DNA from: an uncultured Caulobacter sp.
GTDB lineage: Bacteria > Pseudomonadota > Alphaproteobacteria > Caulobacterales > Caulobacteraceae
Assembly (NCBI GenBank): GCA_913776195.1
Contig: CAJYMH010000007.1
Location: 85,773-149,772 of the forward strand
Direction of reading: 5' to 3'
Length of the DNA stretch: 64,000 nucleotides
Within the stretch, counting starts at the first letter, position 1. The number at the start of each line of letters is the position of its first letter. A program made the position numbers and the translations under genes. The notes beneath the pieces are model-generated. The model was given only the letters and a program-made list of their open reading frames with translations, was not told the origin of the DNA and did not search any database. Shown here piece after piece: positions 8,552 through 17,653 of the stretch.

Positions 8552-9070
8552 ATGTTCATCTCGCCCGCTTGCGAAGCCGATCTCGACGAGGTCGTGGTCC
8601 TGGTCAATTCCGCCTATCGCGGCAAGTCCGAGGGCTGGACGACCGAGGACGACTATATCGGCGGGCAACGCACGGACGGGATGATCCTGAGGGCTGATCT
8701 GACGGCCAATCCGAACGCTGTGCTGCTGCTTCTGCGCGATGAGGCGGGCGGACCAATCCTGGGCACGGTGTGGCTGGAGCCGGCGGGCGACGCCGCCTGG
8801 TACCTGGGCATGTTCACCGTCCGCCCGGACTTGCAGGCGCGACAGCTCGGGCGTGGCTTTCTGGAGCGGGCGGAAGTCTATGTCCGCGAGCGGGGAGCGA
8901 GGCGCATGCGCATGACGGTGGTCAATGTCCGCGACACCCTAATCGCCTGGTACCAGCGACGCGGCTACGCCCTGACTGGAGAGACGCAGCCCTTCCCCTA
9001 TGGCGACGCGCGGTTCGGCGAGCCGAAGCGGGACGATCTGTTCTTCGTGGTGATGGAGAAGGCGCTCTAG
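8552..9070 (+). CDS. GNAT-family N-acetyltransferase
   Basis: A 172-residue single-domain acetyltransferase. The GNAT fold is visible as [22 protein letters not shown], the strand [20 protein letters not shown] with the acetyl-CoA pyrophosphate loop (Q/RxxGxG/A type, here RQLGRG), and the C-terminal [19 protein letters not shown]. The acceptor is unknown. Its 3' end overlaps the prfA stop by 4 bp in convergent orientation. Confidence 0.88.
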   Translation: MFISPACEADLDEVVVLVNSAYRGKSEGWTTEDDYIGGQRTDGMILRADLTANPNAVLLLLRDEAGGPILGTVWLEPAGDAAWYLGMFTVRPDLQARQLGRGFLERAEVYVRERGARRMRMTVVNVRDTLIAWYQRRGYALTGETQPFPYGDARFGEPKRDDLFFVVMEKAL

Positions 9071-10140
9071 AAGCTGTCTTCCAGCGACGCCAGACGGGCC
9101 GCCTGATCCTCGGCGATCAGCGGCTTGATGATGTCGTCGAGCGCGTCGCCCTCGATCACCCGCGCCAGATTGTAGAGCGTCAGGTTGATGCGGTGGTCGG
9201 TCACCCGGCCTTGCGGGAAGTTGTAGGTGCGGATGCGCTCGGAGCGGTCGCCGCTGCCGACCTGGCTCTTGCGGGCGTCGGAGCGGGCTGTGTCCAGGGC
9301 CTCGCGCTGCATGTCGTACAGCTTGGCCTTGAGGTTCTTCATCGCGCGGGCGCGGTTCTGGTGCTGCGACTTTTCCGAGGAGGTCACCACCACGCCGGTG
9401 GGCAGGTGGGTGATGCGCACGGCCGAGTCGGTCTTGTTGACGTGCTGACCGCCGGCGCCGGACGAGCGGTAGGTGTCGATCCGCAGGTCGCTTTCATTGA
9501 TCTCGATCTCGACGTCCTCGGCCTCGGGCAGGACTGCGACCGTGGCGGCCGAGGTATGGATGCGGCCTTGCGCTTCGGTGGCGGGCACGCGCTGCACGCG
9601 GTGGACGCCGCTTTCGAACTTCCAGCGACCGAACACGCCGTCGCCGGTGACCGAGGCGATGATTTCCTTATAGCCGCCCATTTCGCCTTCGGAGACGCTG
9701 TCGATCTCCACTCGCCAACCCTGCAGCGAGGCGTAGCGCTGGTACATGCGGAAAAGATCGCCCGCGAACAGGGCCGCCTCGTCGCCGCCGGTGCCGGCCC
9801 GCACTTCGAGGATGGCCGAGGCGTTCTCGTCCTTGTCCTTGGGGGCCAGCATCAGGGCGAGATCGCGCTGCATGTCCGGCAGGCGCGCGTCCAGAGCGTC
9901 CAGCTCGTCGCGGGCGAGGGCGGCCATGTCGGCGTCGCCTGACTTCAGCATCTCTTCCAGGTCGGCGCGCTCGGCCTCGGTCTTGGCCAGGGCCTCGACC
10001 GCCTCGGCCACGGGCTTCAGCTCGGCGTGCTCCTTGGAGAGCTTGACGATCTCGCCGCCATCCGTGGCCGCGCCCATGCGGGCTTCGACTTCGCGGAAGC
10101 GGTCAAGGACCTGATCGAGACGGGCTTGGGGCAGACGCAA
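9067..10140 (-). CDS. prfA: Peptide chain release factor 1
   Basis: A 357-residue class I release factor reading UAA and UAG. It has the catalytic GGQ motif in [16 protein letters not shown] and the RF1-type stretch [20 protein letters not shown]. The opening [15 protein letters not shown] is the expected N-terminus but is reached only from a TTG codon at 10138-10140; the next in-frame ATG would delete 21 conserved residues, so TTG initiation is likely. prmC, usually next to prfA in alphaproteobacteria, is about 3.8 kb away on the same strand. Confidence 0.95.
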   Translation of the reverse strand: MRLPQARLDQVLDRFREVEARMGAATDGGEIVKLSKEHAELKPVAEAVEALAKTEAERADLEEMLKSGDADMAALARDELDALDARLPDMQRDLALMLAPKDKDENASAILEVRAGTGGDEAALFAGDLFRMYQRYASLQGWRVEIDSVSEGEMGGYKEIIASVTGDGVFGRWKFESGVHRVQRVPATEAQGRIHTSAATVAVLPEAEDVEIEINESDLRIDTYRSSGAGGQHVNKTDSAVRITHLPTGVVVTSSEKSQHQNRARAMKNLKAKLYDMQREALDTARSDARKSQVGSGDRSERIRTYNFPQGRVTDHRINLTLYNLARVIEGDALDDIIKPLIAEDQAARLASLEDSF

Positions 10141-10230
10141 GGTGACGGGCCTTCAAATTGGGCCTCGCGTCTTACTGCATCGCCCCCGCCGCCGCCACCT
10201 TGGCGTGACCGCCGTCAGAAGCTCCGCCCG

Positions 10231-12174
10231 TCAGAAGGTCTGGGTCAGCACGATGCGGAACCGCCGCTGGGTGGTGTAGTCGAGTGTCTCCGCAGCGTTC
10301 ACGGTCAGCCCGTAGTCATTGAACAGGTTCAGCGCCTGCGCCCGAACGGTGGTGCGACCACCGGCCAGGGGCAGGCGATAGCGCAGGCCGGCGTTGACGG
10401 TGATGTCGCCCGCCAGCATCGGCTGTTCGCCCGTTGACGTCAGGGCCGAGCGGAACGGGCGCCTGCCGAAGTACTCCGCGCCGGCGTCGATGGAGAGGCC
10501 CGGCGCGGCGGGGATGGCGTAGCTGAAGTTGGCGACACCCTGAACCCGGGGCACGCCCACGGGACGGACGCCCATGAGCGAGCCCGGCTCCCGCGTGAGG
10601 CTGGGGTCGATATAGACCCCGCCCAGGATGATGGAGAGGTTCCTGGTCGGCTTGCCCGATAGGGAGCCCTCAATCCCCCGATGCCGCACGTCGCCGATCA
10701 GTCGGTATTGGTTGGCGGGATCGACGCCGGCGAAAGGCTTGCGGGTGTCGAAGCCGGCGACGACCAGGCTAAGGCCGGGTGAGACGTCATAGCGCAGGCC
10801 CAACTCCCGCTGGGTGACGAGAATGGCGTTCAGCACCTGGTTGCGGTTGGTGGCGGAGGCGGGAGCCGTCCCGGCCTCCTCCAGGCCTCGGCTGTAGCCG
10901 CCGTACAGGTCCAATCCCCGACGGAGCGTGATCGCGCCGCCGAGGTTGTAGAGCAATGGAGCGGAGGCCGAGCTCTGCGCCAGGCCTTGGGCGGGCTGGA
11001 AGGTCTTCTCGTAGTCGCTGCGCAGCAGGCCAAGATTCAGGGTCGCGCGATCCTTCCAGCCGAGCCGGTAGGAGACGCCGAGCCCGGTCTGCTCGATACG
11101 GTCGCGCAGGGTGGGGCCGGCGCCGGACAGGTCGATGGACGCGGCCTGAGGCGGCGCGGCACCGGTGTCCAGCGGACCTAGGTCGGCCACGCGGTCGCCG
11201 CCATAGCGGTTGCGCGACCAGCGGCTGCGAGCGGTGAAGGTGACGCGGTGCGCCAGACTGTCGGTCTGATGCGTCCAGGTCGCGCGAGCTTCGCCCGACC
11301 ATGCGGTGAAGCGGCGGTCGCGGGAGGCGACGATCAGGTTGCGGGCGGCCATGCTGTCTTCATTCAGGCCCAGCAGGAGCTGGCTGTAGGAGCGGCCGGG
11401 GTCCTCCTGCGAGAAGACGCCGTTGACGCCGACCGTCCAGGCTTCGGACAGCGGGGTGTCGATCAGGACACCGGCGATGCGGCGCTGGCCTCGCTCCATC
11501 GCCCAATCCTGACCCAGGAAATCGCCGCGCCTCAGCTTCGGCCGGGCCTGCGGATCGGCGAAGGTGAAGCGCAGACGGCTGTTGCGTTCGTAGTCATACT
11601 CGCCGCCGAACAGACGCAGGCTTGCCGGACCCACGGAGGCGCGGGTCGTGCCGCCCAGCAGCCAGGACTTGCCGTCCGAGCCGCCCTGATTGTCGTTCTT
11701 GTCGAAGACTAGACCCAAGCCGACCGAAGCGGAGAAGCGACCGTCCGCGGAGCGATGCTTCAGATGAGTGTCGAGATAGGGTTGGACGAACTCATCCAGG
11801 CCGCCGGTCATGAGGCTGGGCTCACCTCTTGCCGGATCGCGCAGGCGAAAGTCCACGACCCCAGACGGTCCCGGATAGTCCAGCGACAGGGTGTTCAGCC
11901 CGATGCGGACAGTGGTGGTGTCCACGAAGAAGTTGGAGACGCCGGAGCTTTTGACGAAGTAGGCGCCGTTGACGCGATAGTTGCCCGCCGCCTCAAGGTC
12001 GAAACCGCGTACCGAAGTAGTGTCGTAGATACCGACCGCCTCGTCGCCGTTCGCGAAACCGAAGGCGTCGCCCGCCGCCGCAACGGGATCGGCGGTGGCC
12101 TGCGCCGATGCGACAGCCGGCGCCAGCAGGACGCAGCCGCCCGCCGTCAGAAGTCCTAGGAAGTTGGTGTTCAT
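10231..12174 (-). CDS. TonB-dependent receptor with short plug
   Basis: A 647-residue outer-membrane receptor with a signal peptide (MNTNFLGLLTAGGCVLLAPA, cleavage near ASAQA). The plug is recognisable from DTTSVRGFDLEAAGNYRVNG onward, but only about 35 residues separate the signal peptide from this motif, so the usual first half of the plug and a clear TonB box are not seen. A beta-barrel follows and ends with the canonical aromatic C-terminus (RFRIVLTQTF). The ALNLFNDYGLTVNAAET segment resembles siderophore-type receptors, though no cargo can be assigned. The gene is complete. Confidence 0.88.
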   Translation of the reverse strand: MNTNFLGLLTAGGCVLLAPAVASAQATADPVAAAGDAFGFANGDEAVGIYDTTSVRGFDLEAAGNYRVNGAYFVKSSGVSNFFVDTTTVRIGLNTLSLDYPGPSGVVDFRLRDPARGEPSLMTGGLDEFVQPYLDTHLKHRSADGRFSASVGLGLVFDKNDNQGGSDGKSWLLGGTTRASVGPASLRLFGGEYDYERNSRLRFTFADPQARPKLRRGDFLGQDWAMERGQRRIAGVLIDTPLSEAWTVGVNGVFSQEDPGRSYSQLLLGLNEDSMAARNLIVASRDRRFTAWSGEARATWTHQTDSLAHRVTFTARSRWSRNRYGGDRVADLGPLDTGAAPPQAASIDLSGAGPTLRDRIEQTGLGVSYRLGWKDRATLNLGLLRSDYEKTFQPAQGLAQSSASAPLLYNLGGAITLRRGLDLYGGYSRGLEEAGTAPASATNRNQVLNAILVTQRELGLRYDVSPGLSLVVAGFDTRKPFAGVDPANQYRLIGDVRHRGIEGSLSGKPTRNLSIILGGVYIDPSLTREPGSLMGVRPVGVPRVQGVANFSYAIPAAPGLSIDAGAEYFGRRPFRSALTSTGEQPMLAGDITVNAGLRYRLPLAGGRTTVRAQALNLFNDYGLTVNAAETLDYTTQRRFRIVLTQTF

Positions 12175-12246
12175 GGTCGCCCCCGAAGATTGAGGGCGGC
12201 CTAATGGAACGATGGTCGCTAAGCGGCCACCCGATCCTTGCTCGGG

Positions 12247-13389
12247 TTACTCCGCGGCGACGGCCGTAGCGGCCTTGGCGGCTTCAATCTCGGCGGCGCG
12301 CCTTTCAACCAGCTCGACGATGTGGTCGATCATGCCGTCGTTGGACTGCTTATGGTCGGGCTTGCCGGCCATGTAGACCATGCCGGCGCCCGCGCCGCCG
12401 CCGGTGAAGCCGATGTCGGTCATCAGGGCTTCGCCCGGACCGTTCACGACGCAGCCGATGATCGACAGGGAGAGGGGGGTGGAGATGTGGGCCAGGCGCT
12501 CCTCCAGGGCTTCCACCGTCTTGATGACGTTGAAGCCCTGACGCGCGCAGGACGGGCAGGCGATGATGTTCACGCCGCGATGGCGCAGGCCGAGCGACTT
12601 GAGGATGTCGAAGCCGACCTTCACCTCTTCCACCGGGTCGGCGGCGAGGCTGACGCGGATGGTGTCGCCGATGCCAGCCCACAACATGGAGCCCATGCCG
12701 ATGGCGCTCTTGACCGTGCCGGTGCGCAGGGCGCCGGCCTCGGTGACGCCCAGATGCAGGGGGCAGTCGATGGCCTCGGCCAATTGTTGATAGGCCGCCA
12801 CCGTCAGGAACGGGTCGGACGCCTTCACCGAAATCTTGAACTCGTGGAAGTCGTGATCCTGCAGGATGCGCGCGTGGTTCAGCGCGCTCTCGACCATCGC
12901 CTCGGGGCAAGGTTCGCCGTAGCGCTCCAGCAGCTCCCGCTCCAGCGAGCCGGCGTTGACGCCGATGCGGATGGAGCAGCCGTGGTCCTTGGCGGCCTGA
13001 ACAACCTCGCGGACGCGGTCGGCGCTGCCGATGTTGCCGGGATTGATGCGCAGGCACGCGGCGCCAGCCTGGGCCGCTTCGATCCCGCGCTTGTAGTGGA
13101 AGTGGATGTCGGCCACGAGCGGGACCTTCGCCGCCTTGGCGATGATCTTGAACGCCTCGGTGGATTCAACGTCCGGGCAGGAGACGCGGACGATGTCGGC
13201 GCCGGCCTCCTCCAGCTGACGAATCTGGTCGATGGTCGCGGCCGCGTCGGCGGTCACGGTGTTGGTCATCGACTGGACGCTGATCGGCGCATCGCCGCCG
13301 ACCTCGACGGAGCCGACGCGGATCTTGCGGCTCTTGCGGCGGTCGATCATCCGCCAGGGGCGGACGTGGGTATGGTCCTGGACGCTCAT
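12247..13389 (-). CDS. ispG: 4-hydroxy-3-methylbut-2-en-1-yl diphosphate synthase IspG (GcpE)
   Basis: A 380-residue [4Fe-4S] enzyme of the MEP isoprenoid pathway, converting MEcPP to HMBPP. The N-terminal TIM barrel opens with [20 protein letters not shown]. The C-terminal cluster ligands are visible as [12 protein letters not shown] and [11 protein letters not shown]. The length and the ATG at 13387-13389 are normal. A repeat lies directly upstream, between this gene and the RodZ-like gene. Confidence 0.96.
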   Translation of the reverse strand: MSVQDHTHVRPWRMIDRRKSRKIRVGSVEVGGDAPISVQSMTNTVTADAAATIDQIRQLEEAGADIVRVSCPDVESTEAFKIIAKAAKVPLVADIHFHYKRGIEAAQAGAACLRINPGNIGSADRVREVVQAAKDHGCSIRIGVNAGSLERELLERYGEPCPEAMVESALNHARILQDHDFHEFKISVKASDPFLTVAAYQQLAEAIDCPLHLGVTEAGALRTGTVKSAIGMGSMLWAGIGDTIRVSLAADPVEEVKVGFDILKSLGLRHRGVNIIACPSCARQGFNVIKTVEALEERLAHISTPLSLSIIGCVVNGPGEALMTDIGFTGGGAGAGMVYMAGKPDHKQSNDGMIDHIVELVERRAAEIEAAKAATAVAAE

Positions 13390-13443
13390 GTGGCGCGGAA
13401 CATAGGCCTTTGAAGCGACGAGAAGAAGACCAGAACAGCTAAG

Positions 13444-13550
13444 TGCGTCCTTCGAGACGCCCGCATGCGCGGGCTCCTCAGGATGACGGATTCAGCAGCA
13501 ACCCGACGTCGTCATGCTGAGGAGGCCGAAAGGCCGTCTCGAAGCACGCA
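13444..13550. repeat. Composite inverted repeat (REP-like)
   Basis: Two arms of about 41-45 bp (13444-13488 and 13510-13550) are largely complementary: TGCGTCCTTCGAGACG...CATCCTGAGGAG on one side against CTGAGGAGG...CGTCTCGAAGCACGCA on the other. Each arm has its own small hairpin (CCCGCATGCGCGGG, GGCCGAAAGGCC). This matches a repeat type common between genes in Caulobacteraceae. It lies just past the RodZ-like stop codon and may also act as its terminator. Confidence 0.75.
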
Positions 13551-13555
13551 GGAAA

Positions 13556-14557
13556 TCAGTCGATCAGCTTGCCGATCGAGGTCTGGGCGGCGGGCAGAAC
13601 ACCCTTGGACGCGCCGGCCACGAACACCTCGAAGGCGGTCGGATCGGAGACATCCGCCACCAGACCCTTGGCGGCGGGGACGCGATAGGCTTCACCGGCG
13701 TTGAGCTGGCGGGCGAAATAGACCTGGCCGTCGCCGTTGCGCACCACCAGGGCTCCGTTCTTGCGGGCCTGAAGGGTGACGAGGGATTCTTCCGGGTTGG
13801 CGCCCATGACCGCGCCGTTGGCCTTGAAGGGCGAGCCCAGCACGATGCCTTCGTCCGGGCTGGCCGCCTCGGCCGCCTTGGCGGCGGCGCGGGCCTTGGC
13901 CACGGCGATGGCGGCGTCGGCGGAACCGCCCGAGGCCACGGAATCTTCCAGACCCGGCGTGACGTAGGGCTTGGGCGTGGTGGACTCGACCGGCGCCGGG
14001 AGCGGCGCGCCGAGCGACACGGCGCCTGAATTGGCGGAGGGGATCGGCGGCGGCGCCATGGGCGCGGCCTGGATGCCGGCCTCGGCATGCTGCGGCGCGG
14101 GCTCCAGCACGCGGCGGGCCACGTTCCAGGCGAGGATGGCGGCCAGGATCACGACGCCGGCCACGGCGGCCATGGCGAAGCGTGGGTCGGTCTTTTTCTC
14201 GACGCCGACCGGGCCTTGCAGCACCTGGTCGGGATCGGGGCTGTCGATCTTGAAGCGGTTGACCGCGGCTTCTCCGTCCAGGTTCAGGGCCTTGGCGTAG
14301 GCGCGCACATAACCGACGGCGAAGGGCCGCGACGGCAGGGTGTCGAGGCGCATGTCCTCGATCGCCGACAGATAGGTGCGTCGGACGCGGGTGGCCTCGG
14401 CCACCTCTTCCAGGGACAGGCCCAGGTGTTCGCGCACGGCCTTCAGGGCCGCGCCGACGTTCTCGCCCGTCGTCAAAGAGGGAGCAGAGGACTGGTCCAC
14501 GTCGGACCCCTCGTCAGGAAACTTCAGCTGCGTGACCCCGCCCATGTCCAGCGGCAT
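13556..14557 (-). CDS. RodZ-like HTH membrane protein
   Basis: A 333-residue bitopic membrane protein. Residues about 32-98 form a Cro/CI-type helix-turn-helix (LGLSLEEVAEATRVRRTYLSAIE). One transmembrane helix follows at about 130-150 (FAMAAVAGVVILAAILAWNV), then an Ala/Pro-rich linker and a C-terminal DUF4115-like domain (VTLQARKNGALVVRNGDG). This is the RodZ architecture, which ties MreB filaments to the membrane in cell-shape control. The gene ends at the composite repeat. Confidence 0.85.
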   Translation of the reverse strand: MPLDMGGVTQLKFPDEGSDVDQSSAPSLTTGENVGAALKAVREHLGLSLEEVAEATRVRRTYLSAIEDMRLDTLPSRPFAVGYVRAYAKALNLDGEAAVNRFKIDSPDPDQVLQGPVGVEKKTDPRFAMAAVAGVVILAAILAWNVARRVLEPAPQHAEAGIQAAPMAPPPIPSANSGAVSLGAPLPAPVESTTPKPYVTPGLEDSVASGGSADAAIAVAKARAAAKAAEAASPDEGIVLGSPFKANGAVMGANPEESLVTLQARKNGALVVRNGDGQVYFARQLNAGEAYRVPAAKGLVADVSDPTAFEVFVAGASKGVLPAAQTSIGKLID

Positions 14558-14671
14558 GCCCCGTGTCCTGTTTTCGCGCCACGCGTGCAGACGGCGCCCG
14601 CACTATCCATGACACGAAATGGGTTAACTATTCTTTCTCGATAGCAAGAAGATGTGACAGCGCCAACGCAT

Positions 14672-16936
14672 TCAAACTGCGACATAAAGTTTGCGCGCCA
14701 GGGTCTCGATTTCGCCCCGGATGGAACCCGCTCCGCTGCGAAGCAGAGCCTCAACCCCCCGCTTCGCCGCCTCGCGGTCGAGGGACAGCACCATCTGCTT
14801 CACGGGGCCGATGCCGGCGGGGGGCATGCTGAGGCGATCAAAGCCCAGGGCGGTGAGGACGAAGGCCTCCAGAGGCCGCCCGGCCATCTCGCCGCAGATC
14901 GATACCGAGGTGCCCGTGTCGGCGCAGGCCTGCTGGATCGTCTTGAGCGCGCGAAGGGCTGGCGGCGACAGGAAGTCGTAGCGGTCGGCCACTTGCGGAT
15001 TTCCCCGGTCGGCGGCGAACAGGTACTGCATCAGATCGTTGGTGCCGACCGAGACGAAGTCGGTCATCGGCAGCAAGGCGTCCAGGTGCCACAGCAGGGA
15101 CGGAGCCTCAATCATCGCGCCGACGTCCAGGCGGGCGGGGGCCGGACGACCGCGACGTTGGGCCCACGCGATCTCCTGGTCCACGAAGACGCGGGCGGCG
15201 CGGAACTCGTCCACGCTGGCCACCAAGGGGAACATGATGCGCAATTCGCGGCCGCGGGCGGCGCGGATCAGGGCGCGGATCTGCATGCGCAGAAGGGCAG
15301 GGCGGTCCAGGCCCATGCGCACGGCGCGCCAGCCGAGGGCGGGGTTCTCCTCCCGCTCCAGCTCCATGTAGGGAACCAGCTTGTCGCCGCCGAGGTCGAG
15401 GGTGCGGAAGGTCACCGGCAGGCCGCCGGCGCCGTCGAGCACCTTCTCATAGAGGGCGGTCTGGGCCTCCAGCCGGGGCATCTCCTCGGCGACCATGAAC
15501 TGGAATTCGGTGCGGAACAGGCCGATGCCCTCAGCGCCCGTCTCCGGCAAGATGTCCAAGTCCACGGCCAGGCCTGCGTTCATCAGCAGCGTGACCTTGT
15601 GGCCGTCGCGAGTGAAGGCGGGCGTGTCGCGCAGCTTGGCGAATTCGGCGCGGCGGCTGTTGCGGACCTCGATCCGGGCCTTGAGGGCGGTGACCACGTC
15701 CGGGCGCGGGCGCAGGAAGGCCTCGCCCGTCTCGCCGTCGACCACCACGGGATCGCCTTCCGAGACCCGGTCACGCAGGCCGGCCAGGCGACCGACGCAG
15801 GGGATGTCCAGGGCGCGGGCGACGATGGCGGCGTGGCTGGCGGGCGAGCCTTCTTCCAGCAGCAGGCCCTTCAGCTTGGTGCGGTCGTATTCCAGCAGGT
15901 CGGCCGGGCCCAGGTTACGGGCGATGAGCACGGCGTCCTCGGGCAGGGTGCGGGCGTGATGGCCCTCGCCTGAAAGGTGCCTCAGCAGGCGGTCGTTCAG
16001 GTCTTCCAGGTCATGCAGGCGTTCGCGCAGATAGGGGTCGCGGGCCTGGCCCAGGCGGGCGCGGTGTTCAGAGCGCACGCGCTCCACCGCCGCCTCGGCG
16101 GTGAGGCCGGAGCGGACCGCCTCTTCCAGGCTGCGGTTCCAGCCGCGGTCGTGGGCGAACAGGCGATAGGTGTCGAGCACCTCGTAAGACGCGCCGACCA
16201 GGCCATGCTGGCCGTCCAGCATGTTGTCGATCTGGGTCTGCAGGGCCTCGATCGCGTATTTGAGGCGCGCTTCCTCGGCCAGGGCGTCGTCGGACAGCAG
16301 CTGCTCAGGCGCAACGGGCGGCTCATGCAGCACCGCGACGCCATAGGCCAGGCCGTCGGCGAACTTGGCGCCCTTAAGGCGTTCTGGCCGGTGGGGCGCG
16401 ATCTCGACGCCCTTCAGTTCGGCCTGGTCGATCAGGCCGCCGCCGGAGACCATCTCGGCCAGCACCATGGCGATGATCTGAAGGTCCTCGACCTCCTCCT
16501 CGCCATAGACGCGCTCGGTGCGGTTCTGGACGACTAGGACGCCGATGGCGCGCCCGCCGCGCAGCAGCGGCACGCCTAGGAAGGAGTGGAACGGGTCTTC
16601 GCCGGTTTCCGGGCGATAGGCGAAGGCGGGGTGGTTCGGTGCGTCGGACAGGTTCAGCGGACGGCCCAGGCGGACGATCTCGCCCACCAGGCCTTCGCCG
16701 GTCTTCAGGCGGGTGACGTGGACGGCGTCTCGCGACAGGCCTTCGGTGGCGAACAGCTCAAGGTCGCCGCCGGCGCGGCGCAGATAGATCGAGCACACCT
16801 CCGCCACCATCGACAGGGCGATGATGCGGACGACCATGTCCAGGCGCGCCTGGGCGGGACCGCCGCCGGCCAGGGCTTCGCGGATCTGCCGAAGCAGGCT
16901 GCGGGGTCCGCGTACGGCCAAGCCGGATGCAGCCAT
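14672..16936 (-). CDS. ptsP: Phosphoenolpyruvate-protein phosphotransferase PtsP (EI-Ntr)
   Basis: A 754-residue enzyme I of the nitrogen-related phosphotransferase system. It has an N-terminal GAF domain (about 1-160, with FHSFLGVPLLRGGRAIGVLVVQN), the phospho-His segment GSPASHAAIVARALDIPC, and a C-terminal PEP-binding TIM barrel ending in FVSVGTNDLMQYLFAADRGN and SICGEMAGRP. It passes phosphate from PEP to NPr, linking nitrogen status to the stringent response in Caulobacter. The start at 16936 (MAASGLAVRGPRSLLRQ) is preferred; a longer reading from 17107 adds 57 low-quality residues and overlaps the divergent cheW start. Confidence 0.95.
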   Translation of the reverse strand: MAASGLAVRGPRSLLRQIREALAGGGPAQARLDMVVRIIALSMVAEVCSIYLRRAGGDLELFATEGLSRDAVHVTRLKTGEGLVGEIVRLGRPLNLSDAPNHPAFAYRPETGEDPFHSFLGVPLLRGGRAIGVLVVQNRTERVYGEEEVEDLQIIAMVLAEMVSGGGLIDQAELKGVEIAPHRPERLKGAKFADGLAYGVAVLHEPPVAPEQLLSDDALAEEARLKYAIEALQTQIDNMLDGQHGLVGASYEVLDTYRLFAHDRGWNRSLEEAVRSGLTAEAAVERVRSEHRARLGQARDPYLRERLHDLEDLNDRLLRHLSGEGHHARTLPEDAVLIARNLGPADLLEYDRTKLKGLLLEEGSPASHAAIVARALDIPCVGRLAGLRDRVSEGDPVVVDGETGEAFLRPRPDVVTALKARIEVRNSRRAEFAKLRDTPAFTRDGHKVTLLMNAGLAVDLDILPETGAEGIGLFRTEFQFMVAEEMPRLEAQTALYEKVLDGAGGLPVTFRTLDLGGDKLVPYMELEREENPALGWRAVRMGLDRPALLRMQIRALIRAARGRELRIMFPLVASVDEFRAARVFVDQEIAWAQRRGRPAPARLDVGAMIEAPSLLWHLDALLPMTDFVSVGTNDLMQYLFAADRGNPQVADRYDFLSPPALRALKTIQQACADTGTSVSICGEMAGRPLEAFVLTALGFDRLSMPPAGIGPVKQMVLSLDREAAKRGVEALLRSGAGSIRGEIETLARKLYVAV

Positions 16937-17105
16937 GAGTTGAACGCCTCTCGCCTCTTCTTCCGGGGCTATAGCAGCTTTATAGCGCCTGAAACTTGCC
17001 GCGCCATAAACCTTGTTCGGCTCCGCTTTTTTCACCTTCTTCGCCCATCCTGCGGGCTTCGGCTGCTGAACGCGGCCACCCGCGGTTGGGTTTAGGAAGA
17101 CGTCC

Positions 17106-17579
17106 ATGGCGCAAGCATTGACCGCCCTTCTGGCTGGTGGAGATGATCGTCAGGTCATCTCATTTGAAGTGGCTGGACAGGAATTTTGTCTGGATGTCGG
17201 TTCCGTTCGCGAATTGCGCGGCTTCACCGATCCGACGCCGATGCCGGACTCGCCGCCCTATGTGACCGGCGTCATCAACCTGCGCGGCACGGTGATGCCG
17301 GTGATCGACCTGCGCGCCCGCCTGGGCTTCGCAGGTCTGGACCCCGCCGCCCGTCCGGTGATCGTGGTGATCGAGGTGCGGGACGAGTGCGCCGGTCTGA
17401 TGGTCGATGCGGTGTGCGACACCTACACCGTCGCCCCGGGCGACCTGACCCCGCCCCCCGCGTTCAGCGAGTACGCCTCCGACGGCGTGGTTTCGGGCGT
17501 CATCAAAGCGGGCGACAAGATGATCATCCTTTTGTCCCCCGACACCCTGCTGCCGCAGGGCTTGGCGGCCGCGGCCTAA
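17106..17579 (+). CDS. CheW-type chemotaxis scaffold protein
   Basis: A 157-residue single CheW domain. VISFEVAGQEFCLDVGSVREL, the GVINLRGTVMPVIDLRARLG core and VDAVCDTYTV are all typical. CheW links receptors to the histidine kinase CheA in the cytoplasm. The gene stands alone here between ptsP and an alcohol dehydrogenase, with no cheA or receptor nearby, so it probably serves an array encoded elsewhere. Confidence 0.92.
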   Translation: MAQALTALLAGGDDRQVISFEVAGQEFCLDVGSVRELRGFTDPTPMPDSPPYVTGVINLRGTVMPVIDLRARLGFAGLDPAARPVIVVIEVRDECAGLMVDAVCDTYTVAPGDLTPPPAFSEYASDGVVSGVIKAGDKMIILLSPDTLLPQGLAAAA

Positions 17580-17653
17580 CAATCGTTTGAATTTCGTCTT
17601 CCCCTGCGGAGGGGGAGGGCGATAACGTGCCTTCCAACCAAGGGAGGATGCGT

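Noticed and set aside
16937..17107. A longer PtsP starting at 17107
   Set aside because: The added 57 residues are not PtsP-like and would overlap the cheW start; the ATG at 16936 fits the family.
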